Positions 14,411-23,737 of a DNA stretch of 64,000 nt are shown here, piece after piece. Both the position numbers and the translations under genes were made by a program. Position 1 is the first letter of the stretch. Every line of letters begins with the position of its first letter. The notes under the pieces were generated by a model, which worked only from the letters and a program-made list of their open reading frames with translations, did not search any database and was not told where the DNA came from. The DNA lies in assembly GCA_018713515.1 (NCBI GenBank), contig DVOO01000022.1:38971-102970 (forward strand), written 5' to 3'. The DNA is from Candidatus Scatomonas pullistercoris (GTDB taxonomy: Bacteria; Bacillota; Clostridia; Lachnospirales; Lachnospiraceae).

Positions 14411-16466
14411 TACGGCGGGAAGGGAAGAAGAGGAGCGGTACAGCCTGGCTCTGGGGCGGATCAAGCAGATCCGTCAGGAGCATTCTGTCCCGGAAGGGTT
14501 CCGGGATTTTTTTGAAAAGGAAGCGGCCTTTCTGCTGCAGATGGACGCGCTGGCAGGGAGACTTCATGCCGGGGAGCTGCGGGACGCTTCCCTGAAAGAG
14601 CTGGAGCAGATAAACCGGGATATTTACAGCGAACTCCTTCCGGAATCCTACGGGACGTGCTGGGGCAATCCGGTGTACGCTGCGGCCGTGCTGGGAGACG
14701 GGTACGGAAAATATTTCAGCTTTCTGTACGCGGAACTGCGGGGCGTGACTGTCTATGCCTATGAAGGGCGGAAGCTGGATATGCTCCGATGCATGGAGCT
14801 GTTTCTGGAATGCTACCATATGTTCGGGGAGGAAGAACTCCCGACGCCTGAAAATCTGCGGGATACCCTTTACTGGTACGTCAGCGATTACTGCGGGGAG
14901 ATGGTGGAATACCGGATCCGGGAGCTGGTGGATCCCTCCCTGGATTTCGCGGCGCGGATCATCCTGGAATCGGATCTGACGGATATCCGCTATCTGTACC
15001 GCTTCGGGGAATATATCACGGAAAATGAGAAAAAGACGGCGGAATTCCTGGCTGCCCAGAGCCAGGAGGATATCGACGCCATGGCCAGGACCTACACAGA
15101 AGGGTACCGGATTGGTTTTGAGGTTACAGGCAAGGATCTCTCCAGAAAAAAGACGGTCAACATTCGTTACCGTCTGGGCTTTGAGCGTATGGTACGGGCG
15201 GCCATCCTTCAGTTCCGGGAGATGGGGCTTTCTCCTGTCATCTACCGCTCCGCGGCCCATGCCGTCAATAAGAGACAGAACCTGCGGATCGGATATTACG
15301 GGGCTATTCCTAATAAGCAGTTTGAATACGACCACCGGAATGATGAGGCCGTCTATCTGGATGAAAATCTGGCGGCCAGAAAGCTCCGCTGCCAGCAGGA
15401 GGCGTTTGAAAAATATAAAGACCTGGCGGCCGTCCATGCCGGACCGGCCTGCATCGAGGTATTCGGGGAGATTCCCTTCGTGCCGGAGAGCAGGGACGCC
15501 GCCTGCGCCCTCACGGAGGAGCAGCAGAAGCTGCGGGTCCGCATGGACAGCGAGTCCGGCCAGATCACGAACCGGTATATCATTGGTGAGGAGCGGAGTT
15601 TTACCATCATCGCCTATCCGGTTCCGGAGATCGGGGAACAGTATCCCGAGATTTTCCGGGAGACTGTGAAGATTAATACTCTGGATTACAAAAAGTACCG
15701 GCAGATCCAGCAGATTCTCATTGATCTCCTGGATCAGGGAACGGAGGTGCATGTGGGCGGAAGGAACGGAAATCAGACCGATCTGACCATCCGGCTCCAC
15801 CCCCTGGAGAATCCGGACCGGGAGACAAATTTTGAGAACTGTGTGGCGGATGTGAACATTCCCGTGGGGGAGGTCTTTACCTCGCCGCTGCTCTCCGGTA
15901 CCGGCGGCCTTCTCCATGTGAAGCAGGTATATCTGGAGGGCCTGGAGTACCGGGATCTGAAGATAACAGTAAAGGACGGCATGATTACCGACTATACCTG
16001 CGGAAATTTTGCCCGGGAAGAGGACAACCGGCGGTATATCGAGGAGAATATCCTGTTCCATCACCCAAGCCTCCCCATGGGAGAATTTGCCGTGGGCACC
16101 AACACCACCGCCTATGCCATGGCGCGGAAGTACGGCATCCAGGAAAAGCTGCCGATCCTGATCGCGGAGAAGACGGGACCCCACTTTGCCTTCGGGGATA
16201 CCTGCTACAGCTGGCAGGAGGACACGAAGGTCTGCAATCCGGACGGCAAGGAAATTATTGCCCGGGATAATGAGTGCTCCCTGCTCCGGAAAACGGATGT
16301 GGGGAAGGCATATTTTAACTGCCATACGGATATCACAATTCCCTATGACGAGCTGGGCCATATCCGGGTAAAAACGGAGGATGGAAGAGAAATCTCCATC
16401 CTTGAGGAAGGACGGTTCGTGCCGGAGGGAACGGAAGAGCTGAATGAAGCCCTGGATTTTGACTGA
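14403..16466 (+). CDS. M29-family aminopeptidase
   Basis: A 687-residue protein whose C-terminal third resembles the thermophilic-type M29 metallo-aminopeptidases: EFAVGTNTTAYAMARKYGI, LIAEKTGPHFAFGDTCYSW and YFNCHTDITIPY supply the Glu, His, Tyr and Asp residues that bind two metal ions in that family. The N-terminal 300 residues are an added helical region that I cannot assign, making the protein much longer than the usual 400 residues. The GTG start lies inside the 3' end of the HD gene behind AGGAGAG. It is the last gene of the pyrE operon. Confidence 0.7.
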   Translation: MIDTAGREEEERYSLALGRIKQIRQEHSVPEGFRDFFEKEAAFLLQMDALAGRLHAGELRDASLKELEQINRDIYSELLPESYGTCWGNPVYAAAVLGDGYGKYFSFLYAELRGVTVYAYEGRKLDMLRCMELFLECYHMFGEEELPTPENLRDTLYWYVSDYCGEMVEYRIRELVDPSLDFAARIILESDLTDIRYLYRFGEYITENEKKTAEFLAAQSQEDIDAMARTYTEGYRIGFEVTGKDLSRKKTVNIRYRLGFERMVRAAILQFREMGLSPVIYRSAAHAVNKRQNLRIGYYGAIPNKQFEYDHRNDEAVYLDENLAARKLRCQQEAFEKYKDLAAVHAGPACIEVFGEIPFVPESRDAACALTEEQQKLRVRMDSESGQITNRYIIGEERSFTIIAYPVPEIGEQYPEIFRETVKINTLDYKKYRQIQQILIDLLDQGTEVHVGGRNGNQTDLTIRLHPLENPDRETNFENCVADVNIPVGEVFTSPLLSGTGGLLHVKQVYLEGLEYRDLKITVKDGMITDYTCGNFAREEDNRRYIEENILFHHPSLPMGEFAVGTNTTAYAMARKYGIQEKLPILIAEKTGPHFAFGDTCYSWQEDTKVCNPDGKEIIARDNECSLLRKTDVGKAYFNCHTDITIPYDELGHIRVKTEDGREISILEEGRFVPEGTEELNEALDFD

Positions 16467-16491
16467 ATTTGCGGAAGTAAAAAGAAATCTG

Positions 16492-16520
16492 TTGACAAGG
16501 GTAAGCGGGATAAGTACAAT
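16492..16520 (+). promoter_or_regulatory. Predicted promoter of the pur operon
   Basis: TTGACA (16492-16497), a 17-base spacer, then TACAAT (16515-16520). The start would be near 16527, giving a leader of about 70 nucleotides. Confidence 0.8.
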
Positions 16521-16522
16521 GC

Positions 16523-16572
16523 TTATAAGCAAACAGAAAGATGTTTGCATCATATATTAATATTGCTTATAA
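16523..16572 (+). promoter_or_regulatory. Nested, mutually exclusive hairpins in the purE leader
   Basis: TTATAAGCAA (16523-16532) can pair with TTGCTTATAA (16563-16572). Alternatively GCAAACA (16529-16535) can pair with TGTTTGC (16542-16548). The two stems share GCAA, so they compete. At DNA level the outer repeat could equally be an operator. Confidence 0.5.
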
Positions 16573-16594
16573 ATACTGAAAAGGAGAGAGAATT

Positions 16595-17101
16595 ATGGCA
16601 AAGGTTGGAATTGTTATGGGCAGTGACTCCGATATGCCGGTGATGGCAAAGGCCGCCGACATTCTGGAAAAGTTCGGGATCGATTATGAGATGACCATCA
16701 TTTCTGCCCACCGGGAGCCGGACGTGTTTTTCCAGTACGCGAAGACCGCGGAGGAGAAGGGCTTTAAGGTGATCATCGCGGGTGCCGGAATGGCAGCCCA
16801 TCTGCCCGGCATGTGCGCGGCCATCTTCCCCATGCCGGTGATCGGCATTCCCATGCACACCACTTCCTTGGGAGGAAGAGATTCTCTCTATTCCATCGTC
16901 CAGATGCCCAGCGGCATCCCGGTGGCCACTGTGGCCATCAACGGAGGGGCCAACGCGGGCATCCTGGCTGTCAAGATTCTGGCCACCGGCGATCCGGAGC
17001 TGCTCCGGAAGGTGAAGGAGTACGCGGCGGAATTAAAAGAGCAGGTGGAAGCCAAGGACGCGAAGCTGCAGCAGGTAGGATACAAGAATTATACGAAATA
17101 A
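16595..17101 (+). CDS. purE: N5-carboxyaminoimidazole ribonucleotide mutase
   Basis: A 168-residue protein of the class I PurE type. GIVMGSDSDMPVM at the start binds the phosphate, ISAHREPD carries the catalytic His, and the GAGMAAHLPGMCA and TSLGGRDSLYSIVQMP blocks follow. It isomerises N5-CAIR to CAIR in purine synthesis. It heads purE-purM-purN-purD; no purK is adjacent. A good ribosome site, AAGGAGAGAG, precedes the ATG. Confidence 0.95.
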   Translation: MAKVGIVMGSDSDMPVMAKAADILEKFGIDYEMTIISAHREPDVFFQYAKTAEEKGFKVIIAGAGMAAHLPGMCAAIFPMPVIGIPMHTTSLGGRDSLYSIVQMPSGIPVATVAINGGANAGILAVKILATGDPELLRKVKEYAAELKEQVEAKDAKLQQVGYKNYTK

Positions 17102-17113
17102 ACGGAGGGACGT

Positions 17114-18139
17114 ATGGATTACAAGCATTCAGGTGTAGATATTGAAGCCGGCTACAAGGCGGTGGAGCTGATGAAGCAGCACGTGGCCCGGACGGCGCGG
17201 CCGGAGATCCTGGGCGGGATCGGCGGCTTTTCGGGAGCCTTTTCCATGGATAAGTTCAAATCCATGGAGCATCCCACTCTGGTGTCCGGCACGGACGGCG
17301 TGGGAACGAAGCTGAAGCTGGCGTTTCTCATGGACCGGCATAATACGGTGGGCATCGACTGCGTGGCCATGTGCGTCAACGACATTGCCTGCGCGGGGGG
17401 CGAGCCCCTGTTTTTCCTGGACTATATTGCCTGCGGGAAGAATATTCCCGAGCGGATCGCGGAGATCGTCAGCGGCGTGGCCGACGGCTGCGTGCAGGCG
17501 GGGGCTGCCCTGATCGGCGGCGAGACGGCGGAGATGCCGGGCTTTTATCCGGAAGACGAGTACGACCTGGCGGGCTTTGCCGTGGGAATCGTGGATGAGA
17601 AGGATCTGATCACCGGAGCGTCCTTAAGCTCCGGGGATGTGCTCATCGGCATGGCCTCCTCCGGCGTTCACAGCAACGGTTTCTCCCTGGTGAGAAAGGT
17701 GTTTGAGATGACGAAGGAGTCCCTGGATACCTATTATGATGAGCTGGGAACCACCCTGGGCGAGGCGCTGCTGGCGCCCACCAAGATCTATGTAAAGGCT
17801 ATGAAGAGCCTCCGGGAGGCCGGCGTGACTGTCAAGGCCTGCAGCCACATCACCGGCGGCGGCTTCTATGAGAATGTGCCCCGGATGCTGCGGGAGGGCG
17901 TATTTGCCCAGATCCAGAAGGACAGCTATCCGGTGCCTCCCATCTTCCGGCTTCTGGCGGAAAAGGGCCAGGTGGAAGAGCATGTGATGTACAATACCTA
18001 CAATATGGGAATCGGCATGATCGTGGCGGTGAATCCCGAGGATGTGGATACGGCCATGCGGGCCATCAAGGATGCGGGGGAGCAGCCCTACATCATCGGA
18101 CACATTGAGTCCGGAAAGAAAGAGGTGCAGCTGATCTGA
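17114..18139 (+). CDS. purM: Phosphoribosylformylglycinamidine cyclo-ligase (AIR synthetase)
   Basis: A 341-residue PurM. It starts [20 protein letters not shown] and contains the ATP/Mg-binding [14 protein letters not shown] and [11 protein letters not shown] motifs, with [14 protein letters not shown] in the C-terminal domain. It uses ATP to close FGAM to AIR. It starts 12 bases after purE behind ACGGAGGGAC. A hairpin with T-run lies between it and purN. Confidence 0.95.
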   Translation: MDYKHSGVDIEAGYKAVELMKQHVARTARPEILGGIGGFSGAFSMDKFKSMEHPTLVSGTDGVGTKLKLAFLMDRHNTVGIDCVAMCVNDIACAGGEPLFFLDYIACGKNIPERIAEIVSGVADGCVQAGAALIGGETAEMPGFYPEDEYDLAGFAVGIVDEKDLITGASLSSGDVLIGMASSGVHSNGFSLVRKVFEMTKESLDTYYDELGTTLGEALLAPTKIYVKAMKSLREAGVTVKACSHITGGGFYENVPRMLREGVFAQIQKDSYPVPPIFRLLAEKGQVEEHVMYNTYNMGIGMIVAVNPEDVDTAMRAIKDAGEQPYIIGHIESGKKEVQLI

Positions 18140-18146
18140 GCGGACA

Positions 18147-18187
18147 GGCAGGTCTCCCCTGAAACCGGGGCGGGGCCTGCCCTTTTT
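18147..18187 (+). terminator. Intra-operon terminator-like hairpin between purM and purN
   Basis: GGCAGG (18147-18152) pairs with CCTGCC (18176-18181), with an inner CCCC/GGGG pairing and five T at 18183-18187. It probably reduces or ends transcription before purN. Confidence 0.65.
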
Positions 18188-18218
18188 ACGCGGGACTTGG
18201 AATTTCAGGAGGATAAGT

Positions 18219-18845
18219 ATGTTAAAAGTTGCGGTACTGGTGTCCGGGGGCGGCACGAATCTGCAGGCCATTCTGGACGCGGTGGAAGCGGGGACGATTA
18301 CCCATGCGCAGATCTGCGCGGTGATCAGCAACAATCCGGGGGCCTACGCGCTGGAGCGGGCCAGGAAAAAGGGTGTGGAGGCCGTGTGCATCTCCCCGAA
18401 GGACTATGAGACCCGGGAAGCCTTTCATGAGGCCCTGCTTAAGAAGCTTCAGTCCGTGGGCGCGGAACTGATCGTTCTGGCGGGATTCCTGGTGGTGATT
18501 CCGGAGATGCTGGTGCGGGCCTACCCGAACCGGATCATCAACGTGCACCCCTCTCTGATCCCCTCCTTCTGCGGAACGGGATTTTACGGGCTGAAGGTGC
18601 ATGAGGCGGCGCTTTCCCGGGGCGTGAAGGTGACGGGAGCCACGGTCCACTTTGTGGACGCGGGCACGGATACGGGCCCCATCATCCTGCAGAAGGCGGT
18701 GGAGGTCCGGGAGGGGGATACCCCCCAGGTGCTGCAGCGCCGTGTCATGGAGCAGGCCGAGTGGGTGATTCTGCCGAAGGCCATTGATCTGATCGCCAAC
18801 GGCAAGGTAACGGTAACGGACGGTCTGGCGCATATCAGCCAGTGA
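18219..18845 (+). CDS. purN: Phosphoribosylglycinamide formyltransferase
   Basis: A 208-residue folate-dependent GAR transformylase. The substrate loop VSGGGTNLQAIL is at the start, the catalytic Asn/His are in INVHPSLIPSF, and the catalytic Asp is in VHFVDAGTDTGPII. It transfers a formyl group from 10-formyl-THF to GAR. It begins after CAGGAGGATAAGT. The purN-purD spacing is 23 bases. Confidence 0.95.
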   Translation: MLKVAVLVSGGGTNLQAILDAVEAGTITHAQICAVISNNPGAYALERARKKGVEAVCISPKDYETREAFHEALLKKLQSVGAELIVLAGFLVVIPEMLVRAYPNRIINVHPSLIPSFCGTGFYGLKVHEAALSRGVKVTGATVHFVDAGTDTGPIILQKAVEVREGDTPQVLQRRVMEQAEWVILPKAIDLIANGKVTVTDGLAHISQ

Positions 18846-18868
18846 ATTTCAGAAGAGAGGACAAACAG

Positions 18869-20143
18869 ATGAAGATTTTGATCGTAGGAAGCGGCGGAAG
18901 AGAGCATGCCATCGCATGGAAGGTGAGCCAGAGCCCTCTGGCGGAGAAGATATACTGCGCCCCGGGAAATGCGGGGATCGCCGAGGTGGCCGAGTGCGTG
19001 GACATCGGCGCCATGGAATTTGACAGACTGGCGGCATTTGCCAAGGAAAAAGGAATCGATCTGACCATCATCGGCATGGATGATCCCCTGGTGGGCGGGA
19101 TCGTGGATGTCTTTGAGGCGGAGGGCCTGCGGGTCTTCGGCCCCAGAAAGAACGCCGCCATCCTGGAGGGATCCAAGGCCTTTTCCAAGGATCTGATGAA
19201 AAAGTACCACATCCCCACAGCCGCCTACGAGACCTTCGACGATCCGGAGAAGGCGGAGGAATATCTGAAAACTGCCAGATTCCCCATCGTGCTGAAGGCG
19301 GACGGCCTGGCTCTGGGCAAGGGCGTTCTGATCTGCAATACCCTGGAGGAGGCCCTGGAGGGCGTTAAGACCATTATGCTGGACAAAAAGTTCGGCTCCG
19401 CCGGAAACCATATGGTTATCGAGGAGTTTATGACCGGGCGTGAGGTTTCCGTGCTGTCCTTTGTGGACGGGAAGACCATCAAGACCATGGCTTCCGCCCA
19501 GGATCACAAGAGGGCCAAGGACGGAGACCAGGGCCTGAATACCGGCGGCATGGGGAACTTCTCCCCCACCCCCTTCTACACAAAAGAGGTGGATGACTTC
19601 TGTCAGAAATATATTTTCCAGCCCACCGTGGACGCCATGGCGGCGGAGGGCCGGGAGTTTAAGGGCGTCATCTTCTTCGGCCTGATGCTGACGGAGGACG
19701 GCCCCAAGGTGCTGGAGTATAATGCCCGGTTCGGCGATCCGGAAGCCCAGGTGGTGCTCCCCCGCATGGAGAACGATATGGTGGAAGTGGTGGAGGCCTG
19801 CATCGACGGCCGTCTGGATCAGATTGACCTGAAGTTCAAGGAGGACGCGGCTGTCTGCGTGGTGCTGGCCAGCGACGGCTATCCCGTATCCTATGAAAAA
19901 GGATTCCCCATCCGGGGCCTGGAGAACTTTAAGGGAAGGGACGGCTATTACGTGTTCCACGCCGGCAGCAAATTCGGGGAGAACGGGGAAATCCTCACTA
20001 ACGGCGGAAGGGTTCTTGGAGTCACGGCCCTGGGGAAAACCCTTCAGGAAGCCAGAAAAAATGCCTATGAAGCGGTGGACTGGGTGGAGTTCGATAATAA
20101 GTACTACCGGCACGATATCGGAAAAGCCATCGATGAGGCGTGA
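18869..20143 (+). CDS. purD: Phosphoribosylamine-glycine ligase
   Basis: A 424-residue ATP-grasp enzyme that makes GAR. MKILIVGSGGREHAIAWK is the classical N-terminus, the ATP-grasp core includes VLKADGLALGKGV, and NTGGMGNFSPTPF and EYNARFGDPEAQV are the signature blocks. The start at 18869 is chosen over a frame opening 27 bases earlier because AGAGAGG sits correctly and the protein then begins at the conserved MKILIVG. It is the last pur gene; a separate promoter for an RNA follows. Confidence 0.95.
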   Translation: MKILIVGSGGREHAIAWKVSQSPLAEKIYCAPGNAGIAEVAECVDIGAMEFDRLAAFAKEKGIDLTIIGMDDPLVGGIVDVFEAEGLRVFGPRKNAAILEGSKAFSKDLMKKYHIPTAAYETFDDPEKAEEYLKTARFPIVLKADGLALGKGVLICNTLEEALEGVKTIMLDKKFGSAGNHMVIEEFMTGREVSVLSFVDGKTIKTMASAQDHKRAKDGDQGLNTGGMGNFSPTPFYTKEVDDFCQKYIFQPTVDAMAAEGREFKGVIFFGLMLTEDGPKVLEYNARFGDPEAQVVLPRMENDMVEVVEACIDGRLDQIDLKFKEDAAVCVVLASDGYPVSYEKGFPIRGLENFKGRDGYYVFHAGSKFGENGEILTNGGRVLGVTALGKTLQEARKNAYEAVDWVEFDNKYYRHDIGKAIDEA

Positions 20144-20164
20144 ATGTAAAATTTTTGTATTTTA

Positions 20165-20193
20165 TTGACAAACCTTCCAAAATTGTATATGAT
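20165..20193 (+). promoter_or_regulatory. Predicted promoter for a structured RNA
   Basis: TTGACA (20165-20170), a 17-base spacer, then TATGAT (20188-20193), close to consensus. No coding frame begins within the next 450 bases, so it most likely drives an RNA. Confidence 0.75.
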
Positions 20194-20199
20194 GAAGTC

Positions 20200-20453
20200 G
20201 TTATGGAAGTTTGGCAAAACAGAGTTTCCATGCAAATATTTTTGACCACCCTTCGGGGTTAAAGGCCATACGGACAGCCGGGTCAACTGCCGATTGGCGG
20301 CACAGCCGCCTTATTGATTGAGTTAGAAGCTCAAATTTTATAAGTTGGTTACTTTATAACCGCCGCATTGCATGCGCACATCAACTTGTGAAACGGTCAA
20401 TAAGAGTAGTGAAAGTAATATTTGCGGGTTCGGCCCCCGGGCCGCGGCCTTTA
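20200..20453 (+). ncRNA. Candidate structured non-coding RNA, class not identified
   Basis: TAAAGGCC (20260-20267) pairs perfectly with GGCCTTTA (20446-20453) and encloses about 180 nucleotides dense in local stems. These are a GGCGGC/GCCGCC hairpin, TTGAG/CTCAA, GGTTA/TAACC, CGCAT/ATGCG, and an outer AAGTTG/CAACTT pair around the last two. Upstream of the closing stem lie a hairpin at 20203-20231 and ACCC-TTCG-GGGT with a UUCG tetraloop. The branched shape differs from the rod of 6S RNA. I could not match it to tmRNA, RNase P, SRP, T-box or a named riboswitch. A raiA-type RNA of similar size is possible but unproven. Confidence 0.6.
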
Positions 20454-20653
20454 CTAGAGACTCTGATTTCTGCTGTTCCGAATGAATCGAAGAGACGGAC
20501 AGATCTTACGAAGCCGGATTCTGCGCGGATCCGGAGGGAGAGATTGTCCGGGCAGAGAATTACCGGCCAGGGAATGTGCTGTATCAGCGGATTGCCTGGC
20601 CTTTGTTTGTTTCCGCGCGCAGCGGCCGGCCGGCGGCAGGGAGGAGGATAAAG
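20454..20653 (+). other. Leader of the polyamine operon
   Basis: About 200 bases between the structured RNA and speD. I see no convincing gene. The stretch is GC-rich and lacks an obvious promoter of its own, so speD may be transcribed through from the RNA promoter. Confidence 0.4.
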
Positions 20654-21421
20654 ATGGGAGAAAAGTTAAAGCTGTACGGGTTTAATAACCTGACAAAATC
20701 GCTGAGCTTTAATATCTATGACGTCTGCTACGCCAAGACGCCCAGGGAGCAGAGGGACTATATTGCCTACATCGATGAGCAGTATAATTCCAAGAGGCTT
20801 ACCAAGATCCTGACAACGCTGACGGATATGATCGGTGCCACGGTGCTGAACATTGCCAGCCAGGATTACGATCCCCAGGGGGCGTCCGTGACGATCCTCA
20901 TCGCCGAGGGAAGTATGGTTCCCTGCGGGGAGACCCAGCTGGCGCATCTGGACAAAAGCCATGTGACGGTCCACACGTATCCGGAGTACCATCCGGAGAC
21001 CTGCCTGGCCACCTTCCGGGTGGATATCGATGTGGCCACCTGCGGGGAGATTACGCCTCTGTCCACCCTGGATTATCTGATCGGATCCTTTGATTCTGAC
21101 ATTATCTCCCTGGATTACCGGGTGAGAGGGTTTACCAGGAATCTGGACGGAAAAAAGGTGTTCATGGATCATCCCATCACCTCCATACAGGAATATATCT
21201 GTACGGAGACTCTGCGGCGGTACGATGCGGTGGACATTAATATCTATGACGCAAATATCTACCACACAAAAATGATGGTAAAGGATATTCATCTGCAGGA
21301 TTACCTGTTTAAGACGGATGTATATGAGCTTCCGCCCCAGGCGCGCCTGGAGATTACCAATAATCTCCGCCGGGAGATGATCGAGATCTTCAGCGGGCGG
21401 AATGTTTATTCGGGGGAATGA
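20654..21421 (+). CDS. speD: S-adenosylmethionine decarboxylase proenzyme
   Basis: A 255-residue AdoMet decarboxylase of the longer, E. coli-like bacterial type. The self-cleavage site is in [13 protein letters not shown], with Ser102 expected to become the pyruvoyl group. The ATCGEITPL segment carries the active-site Cys. It provides decarboxylated AdoMet as aminopropyl donor for SpeE. GAGGAGG lies upstream of the ATG. It is the first gene of a six-gene polyamine operon. Confidence 0.93.
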   Translation: MGEKLKLYGFNNLTKSLSFNIYDVCYAKTPREQRDYIAYIDEQYNSKRLTKILTTLTDMIGATVLNIASQDYDPQGASVTILIAEGSMVPCGETQLAHLDKSHVTVHTYPEYHPETCLATFRVDIDVATCGEITPLSTLDYLIGSFDSDIISLDYRVRGFTRNLDGKKVFMDHPITSIQEYICTETLRRYDAVDINIYDANIYHTKMMVKDIHLQDYLFKTDVYELPPQARLEITNNLRREMIEIFSGRNVYSGE

Positions 21422-21427
21422 GACAGC

Positions 21428-22882
21428 ATGAGAGAACGTGATCAGGAACGGGCGCCCATCTACGAGGCGCTGAGAGATTTTGCGAAGAAGCGGGTAGTTC
21501 CCTTCGACGTTCCGGGGCACAAGCGGGGCAAGGGCAATCCGGAGCTCAGAGAACTGCTGGGAGAGAAGTGTGTGGGCATGGATGTGAATTCCATGAAGCC
21601 GCTGGATAATCTCTGTCATCCGGTGTCTGTGATCCGGGAGGCGGAGGAGCTTGCGGCGGAGGCCTTCGGGGCGGCCCACGCTTTTCTCATGGTGGGAGGA
21701 ACCACTTCCGCAGTGCAGAGTATGATCCTTTCCGTAGCCAAGCGGGGAGAGAAGGTGATTCTGCCACGGAATGTCCACCGGAGCGTGGTGGGGGCCCTGA
21801 TCCTTTGCGGAGCGGTTCCCGTGTATGTGAATCCGGAATCCGACATGCGGCTCGGCATTCCCCTGGGCATGTCGGTGGCTGCCGTGGAGCGGGCCATCCG
21901 TGAGAATCCGGAGGCAAAGGCGGTTCTGGTAAACAATCCCACCTATTACGGGATCTGTTCGAATTTACAGGAGATCGTAAGGCTGGCTCACAGTCACGGG
22001 ATGCTCTGCATCGCCGATGAGGCCCACGGGACCCATTTTTACTTTGGGGAGGATCTTCCGGTGTCCGCCATGGCGGCGGGAGCGGATATGGCGGCGGTGT
22101 CCATGCACAAGTCGGGCGGAAGCCTGACCCAGAGTTCCCTGCTGCTGGCTGGACCGGCCATGCCTGAAGGCCATGTGCGGCAGATCATCAATCTGACCCA
22201 GACCACCAGCGCCTCCTACCTGCTGCTGTCCAGCCTGGATATTTCCAGGAGAAACCTGGCGCTTCGGGGACGGGAGACCTTTGCCCAGGTGGTGCGGCTG
22301 GCGGAGTACGCCAGGGAAGAGATCAACCGCATCGGCGGGTACTATGCCTATTCCCGGGAACTGAACAACGGAGACAGTATTTACGATTTCGATGTGACGA
22401 AGCTGTCGGTCAACACCCTGGATATCGGGCTGGCCGGTATAGAGGTCTACGACCTGCTGCGGGACGATTACAACATCCAGATCGAGTTCGGTGACCTGGG
22501 AAATATTCTTGCCTACTTATCCATCGGCGACAGGCCCATGGATATCGAGCGGCTGGTGGGAGCCCTATCGGAGATCAAGCGGCGTTTCGGCCGGGAAAAG
22601 ACAAACCTGTTCACCCAGGAATATATCGATCCCCGGGTGGTGGCGTCCCCCCAGGAGGCCTTTTACGCCGAGAAGGAATCCCTTCCCATCGAGGAAACAC
22701 GGGGCCGGGTGTGCAGTGAATTCGTTATGTGCTATCCGCCGGGCATTCCCATCCTGGCCCCCGGTGAGGAGATTACCGATACGATTCTCGACTATATCCG
22801 GTACGCCCGGGAAAAAGGCTGTTCCCTGACGGGAACAGAGGACCCGGATGTACTCTATTTAAATGTTCTGAAGGAGGTGTGA
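21428..22882 (+). CDS. speA: Arginine decarboxylase (aminotransferase-fold Orn/Lys/Arg decarboxylase)
   Basis: A 484-residue fold-type I PLP decarboxylase. PFDVPGHKRGKGNPEL is the family N-terminus, ADEAHGTHFYF carries the PLP-binding Asp, and Lys228 in SMHKSGGSLTQSS binds PLP. The length fits the short biosynthetic enzymes of Firmicutes such as B. subtilis SpeA. Arginine is the likely substrate because agmatinase (speB) is in the same operon; lysine or ornithine cannot be excluded from sequence alone. It starts 6 bases after speD. Confidence 0.85.
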   Translation: MRERDQERAPIYEALRDFAKKRVVPFDVPGHKRGKGNPELRELLGEKCVGMDVNSMKPLDNLCHPVSVIREAEELAAEAFGAAHAFLMVGGTTSAVQSMILSVAKRGEKVILPRNVHRSVVGALILCGAVPVYVNPESDMRLGIPLGMSVAAVERAIRENPEAKAVLVNNPTYYGICSNLQEIVRLAHSHGMLCIADEAHGTHFYFGEDLPVSAMAAGADMAAVSMHKSGGSLTQSSLLLAGPAMPEGHVRQIINLTQTTSASYLLLSSLDISRRNLALRGRETFAQVVRLAEYAREEINRIGGYYAYSRELNNGDSIYDFDVTKLSVNTLDIGLAGIEVYDLLRDDYNIQIEFGDLGNILAYLSIGDRPMDIERLVGALSEIKRRFGREKTNLFTQEYIDPRVVASPQEAFYAEKESLPIEETRGRVCSEFVMCYPPGIPILAPGEEITDTILDYIRYAREKGCSLTGTEDPDVLYLNVLKEV

Positions 22883-22885
22883 GCC

Positions 22886-23737
22886 ATGCAGCTTTGGTTT
22901 TCGGAAATGCAGACCCCCAATGTGAAGTTCTCCATCCGGGTGGAGCGGCAGCTCTACAGCGGACAGAGCCAGTTTCAGCGGATTGATGTGTTTGAGTCCC
23001 CGGAATTCGGAAGATTCCTGACTCTGGACGGCTACATGATGCTGACGGAGCGGGATGAATTTATCTACCACGAGATGATCACCCATGTGCCCATGGCGGT
23101 GCATCCCAGGGTAAAGAGAGTGCTTGTCATCGGGGCCGGGGACGGCGGCGTTATCCGGGAGCTGGTGCGCTACCCGGAGATTGAGGATATTGACCTGGTG
23201 GAGATTGATGAGCTGGTGGTGGAGGTGTGCAGAAAATATCTGCCCCAGACGGCCTGCCGCATGGATGACCCGCGGGTGCACATCCACTACGAGGACGGCC
23301 TGAAATATATCCGCTCCTGTGAGAACGAATACGATCTGATCCTTGTGGACTCCACCGATCCCTTTGGGCCGGGAGAGGGATTGTTTACCCGGGAATTTTA
23401 CGGGAACTGCTGCAAGGCCCTGCGGGAGGACGGCATCATGATCAATCAGCATGAGAGCCCCTTCTACGCAGAGGACGCGGCCGCCTGCCAGAACATGCAC
23501 AGGCTGATCGTGGAATCCTTCCCCATCAGCAGGATCTATCAGGCCCACATTCCCACCTACCCCTCCGGCCACTGGCTGTTCGGCTTCGCCTCGAAAAAAT
23601 ACCATCCTCTGAAGGATCTGGACGAGACCCGCTGGAATCTGCGGGGCCTCTCCTGCAAATACTATACGACGACGCTTCACAAGGGGGCTTTTTATATCCC
23701 GGCGTACGTGGAAAGGCTGCTGAAAGATGTTGAATAA
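22886..23737 (+). CDS. speE: Spermidine synthase (polyamine aminopropyltransferase)
   Basis: A 283-residue aminopropyltransferase. The nucleotide-binding VIGAGDGGVIRELVRYP and LVEIDELVVEVC motifs and the catalytic LILVDSTDPFGPGEGLF block are intact. It adds an aminopropyl group from decarboxylated AdoMet to putrescine. It starts after AAGGAGGTGTGAGCC and overlaps speB by 11 bases, indicating tight co-translation. Confidence 0.94.
   Translation: MQLWFSEMQTPNVKFSIRVERQLYSGQSQFQRIDVFESPEFGRFLTLDGYMMLTERDEFIYHEMITHVPMAVHPRVKRVLVIGAGDGGVIRELVRYPEIEDIDLVEIDELVVEVCRKYLPQTACRMDDPRVHIHYEDGLKYIRSCENEYDLILVDSTDPFGPGEGLFTREFYGNCCKALREDGIMINQHESPFYAEDAAACQNMHRLIVESFPISRIYQAHIPTYPSGHWLFGFASKKYHPLKDLDETRWNLRGLSCKYYTTTLHKGAFYIPAYVERLLKDVE

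Noticed and set aside
14346..16553. A long open frame on the minus strand (over 700 codons)
   Set aside because: It is wholly antisense to the M29 aminopeptidase and HD-domain genes, has no ribosome site and reads as low-complexity His/Arg/Gln/Leu text typical of the complement of GC-rich coding DNA.
20200..20453. 6S RNA, tmRNA, RNase P or SAM riboswitch
   Set aside because: The branched folding does not show the 6S rod with central bubble, no tag peptide frame or tRNA-like ends are seen, and the conserved cores of RNase P and SAM riboswitches are not found. A covariance search is still needed.
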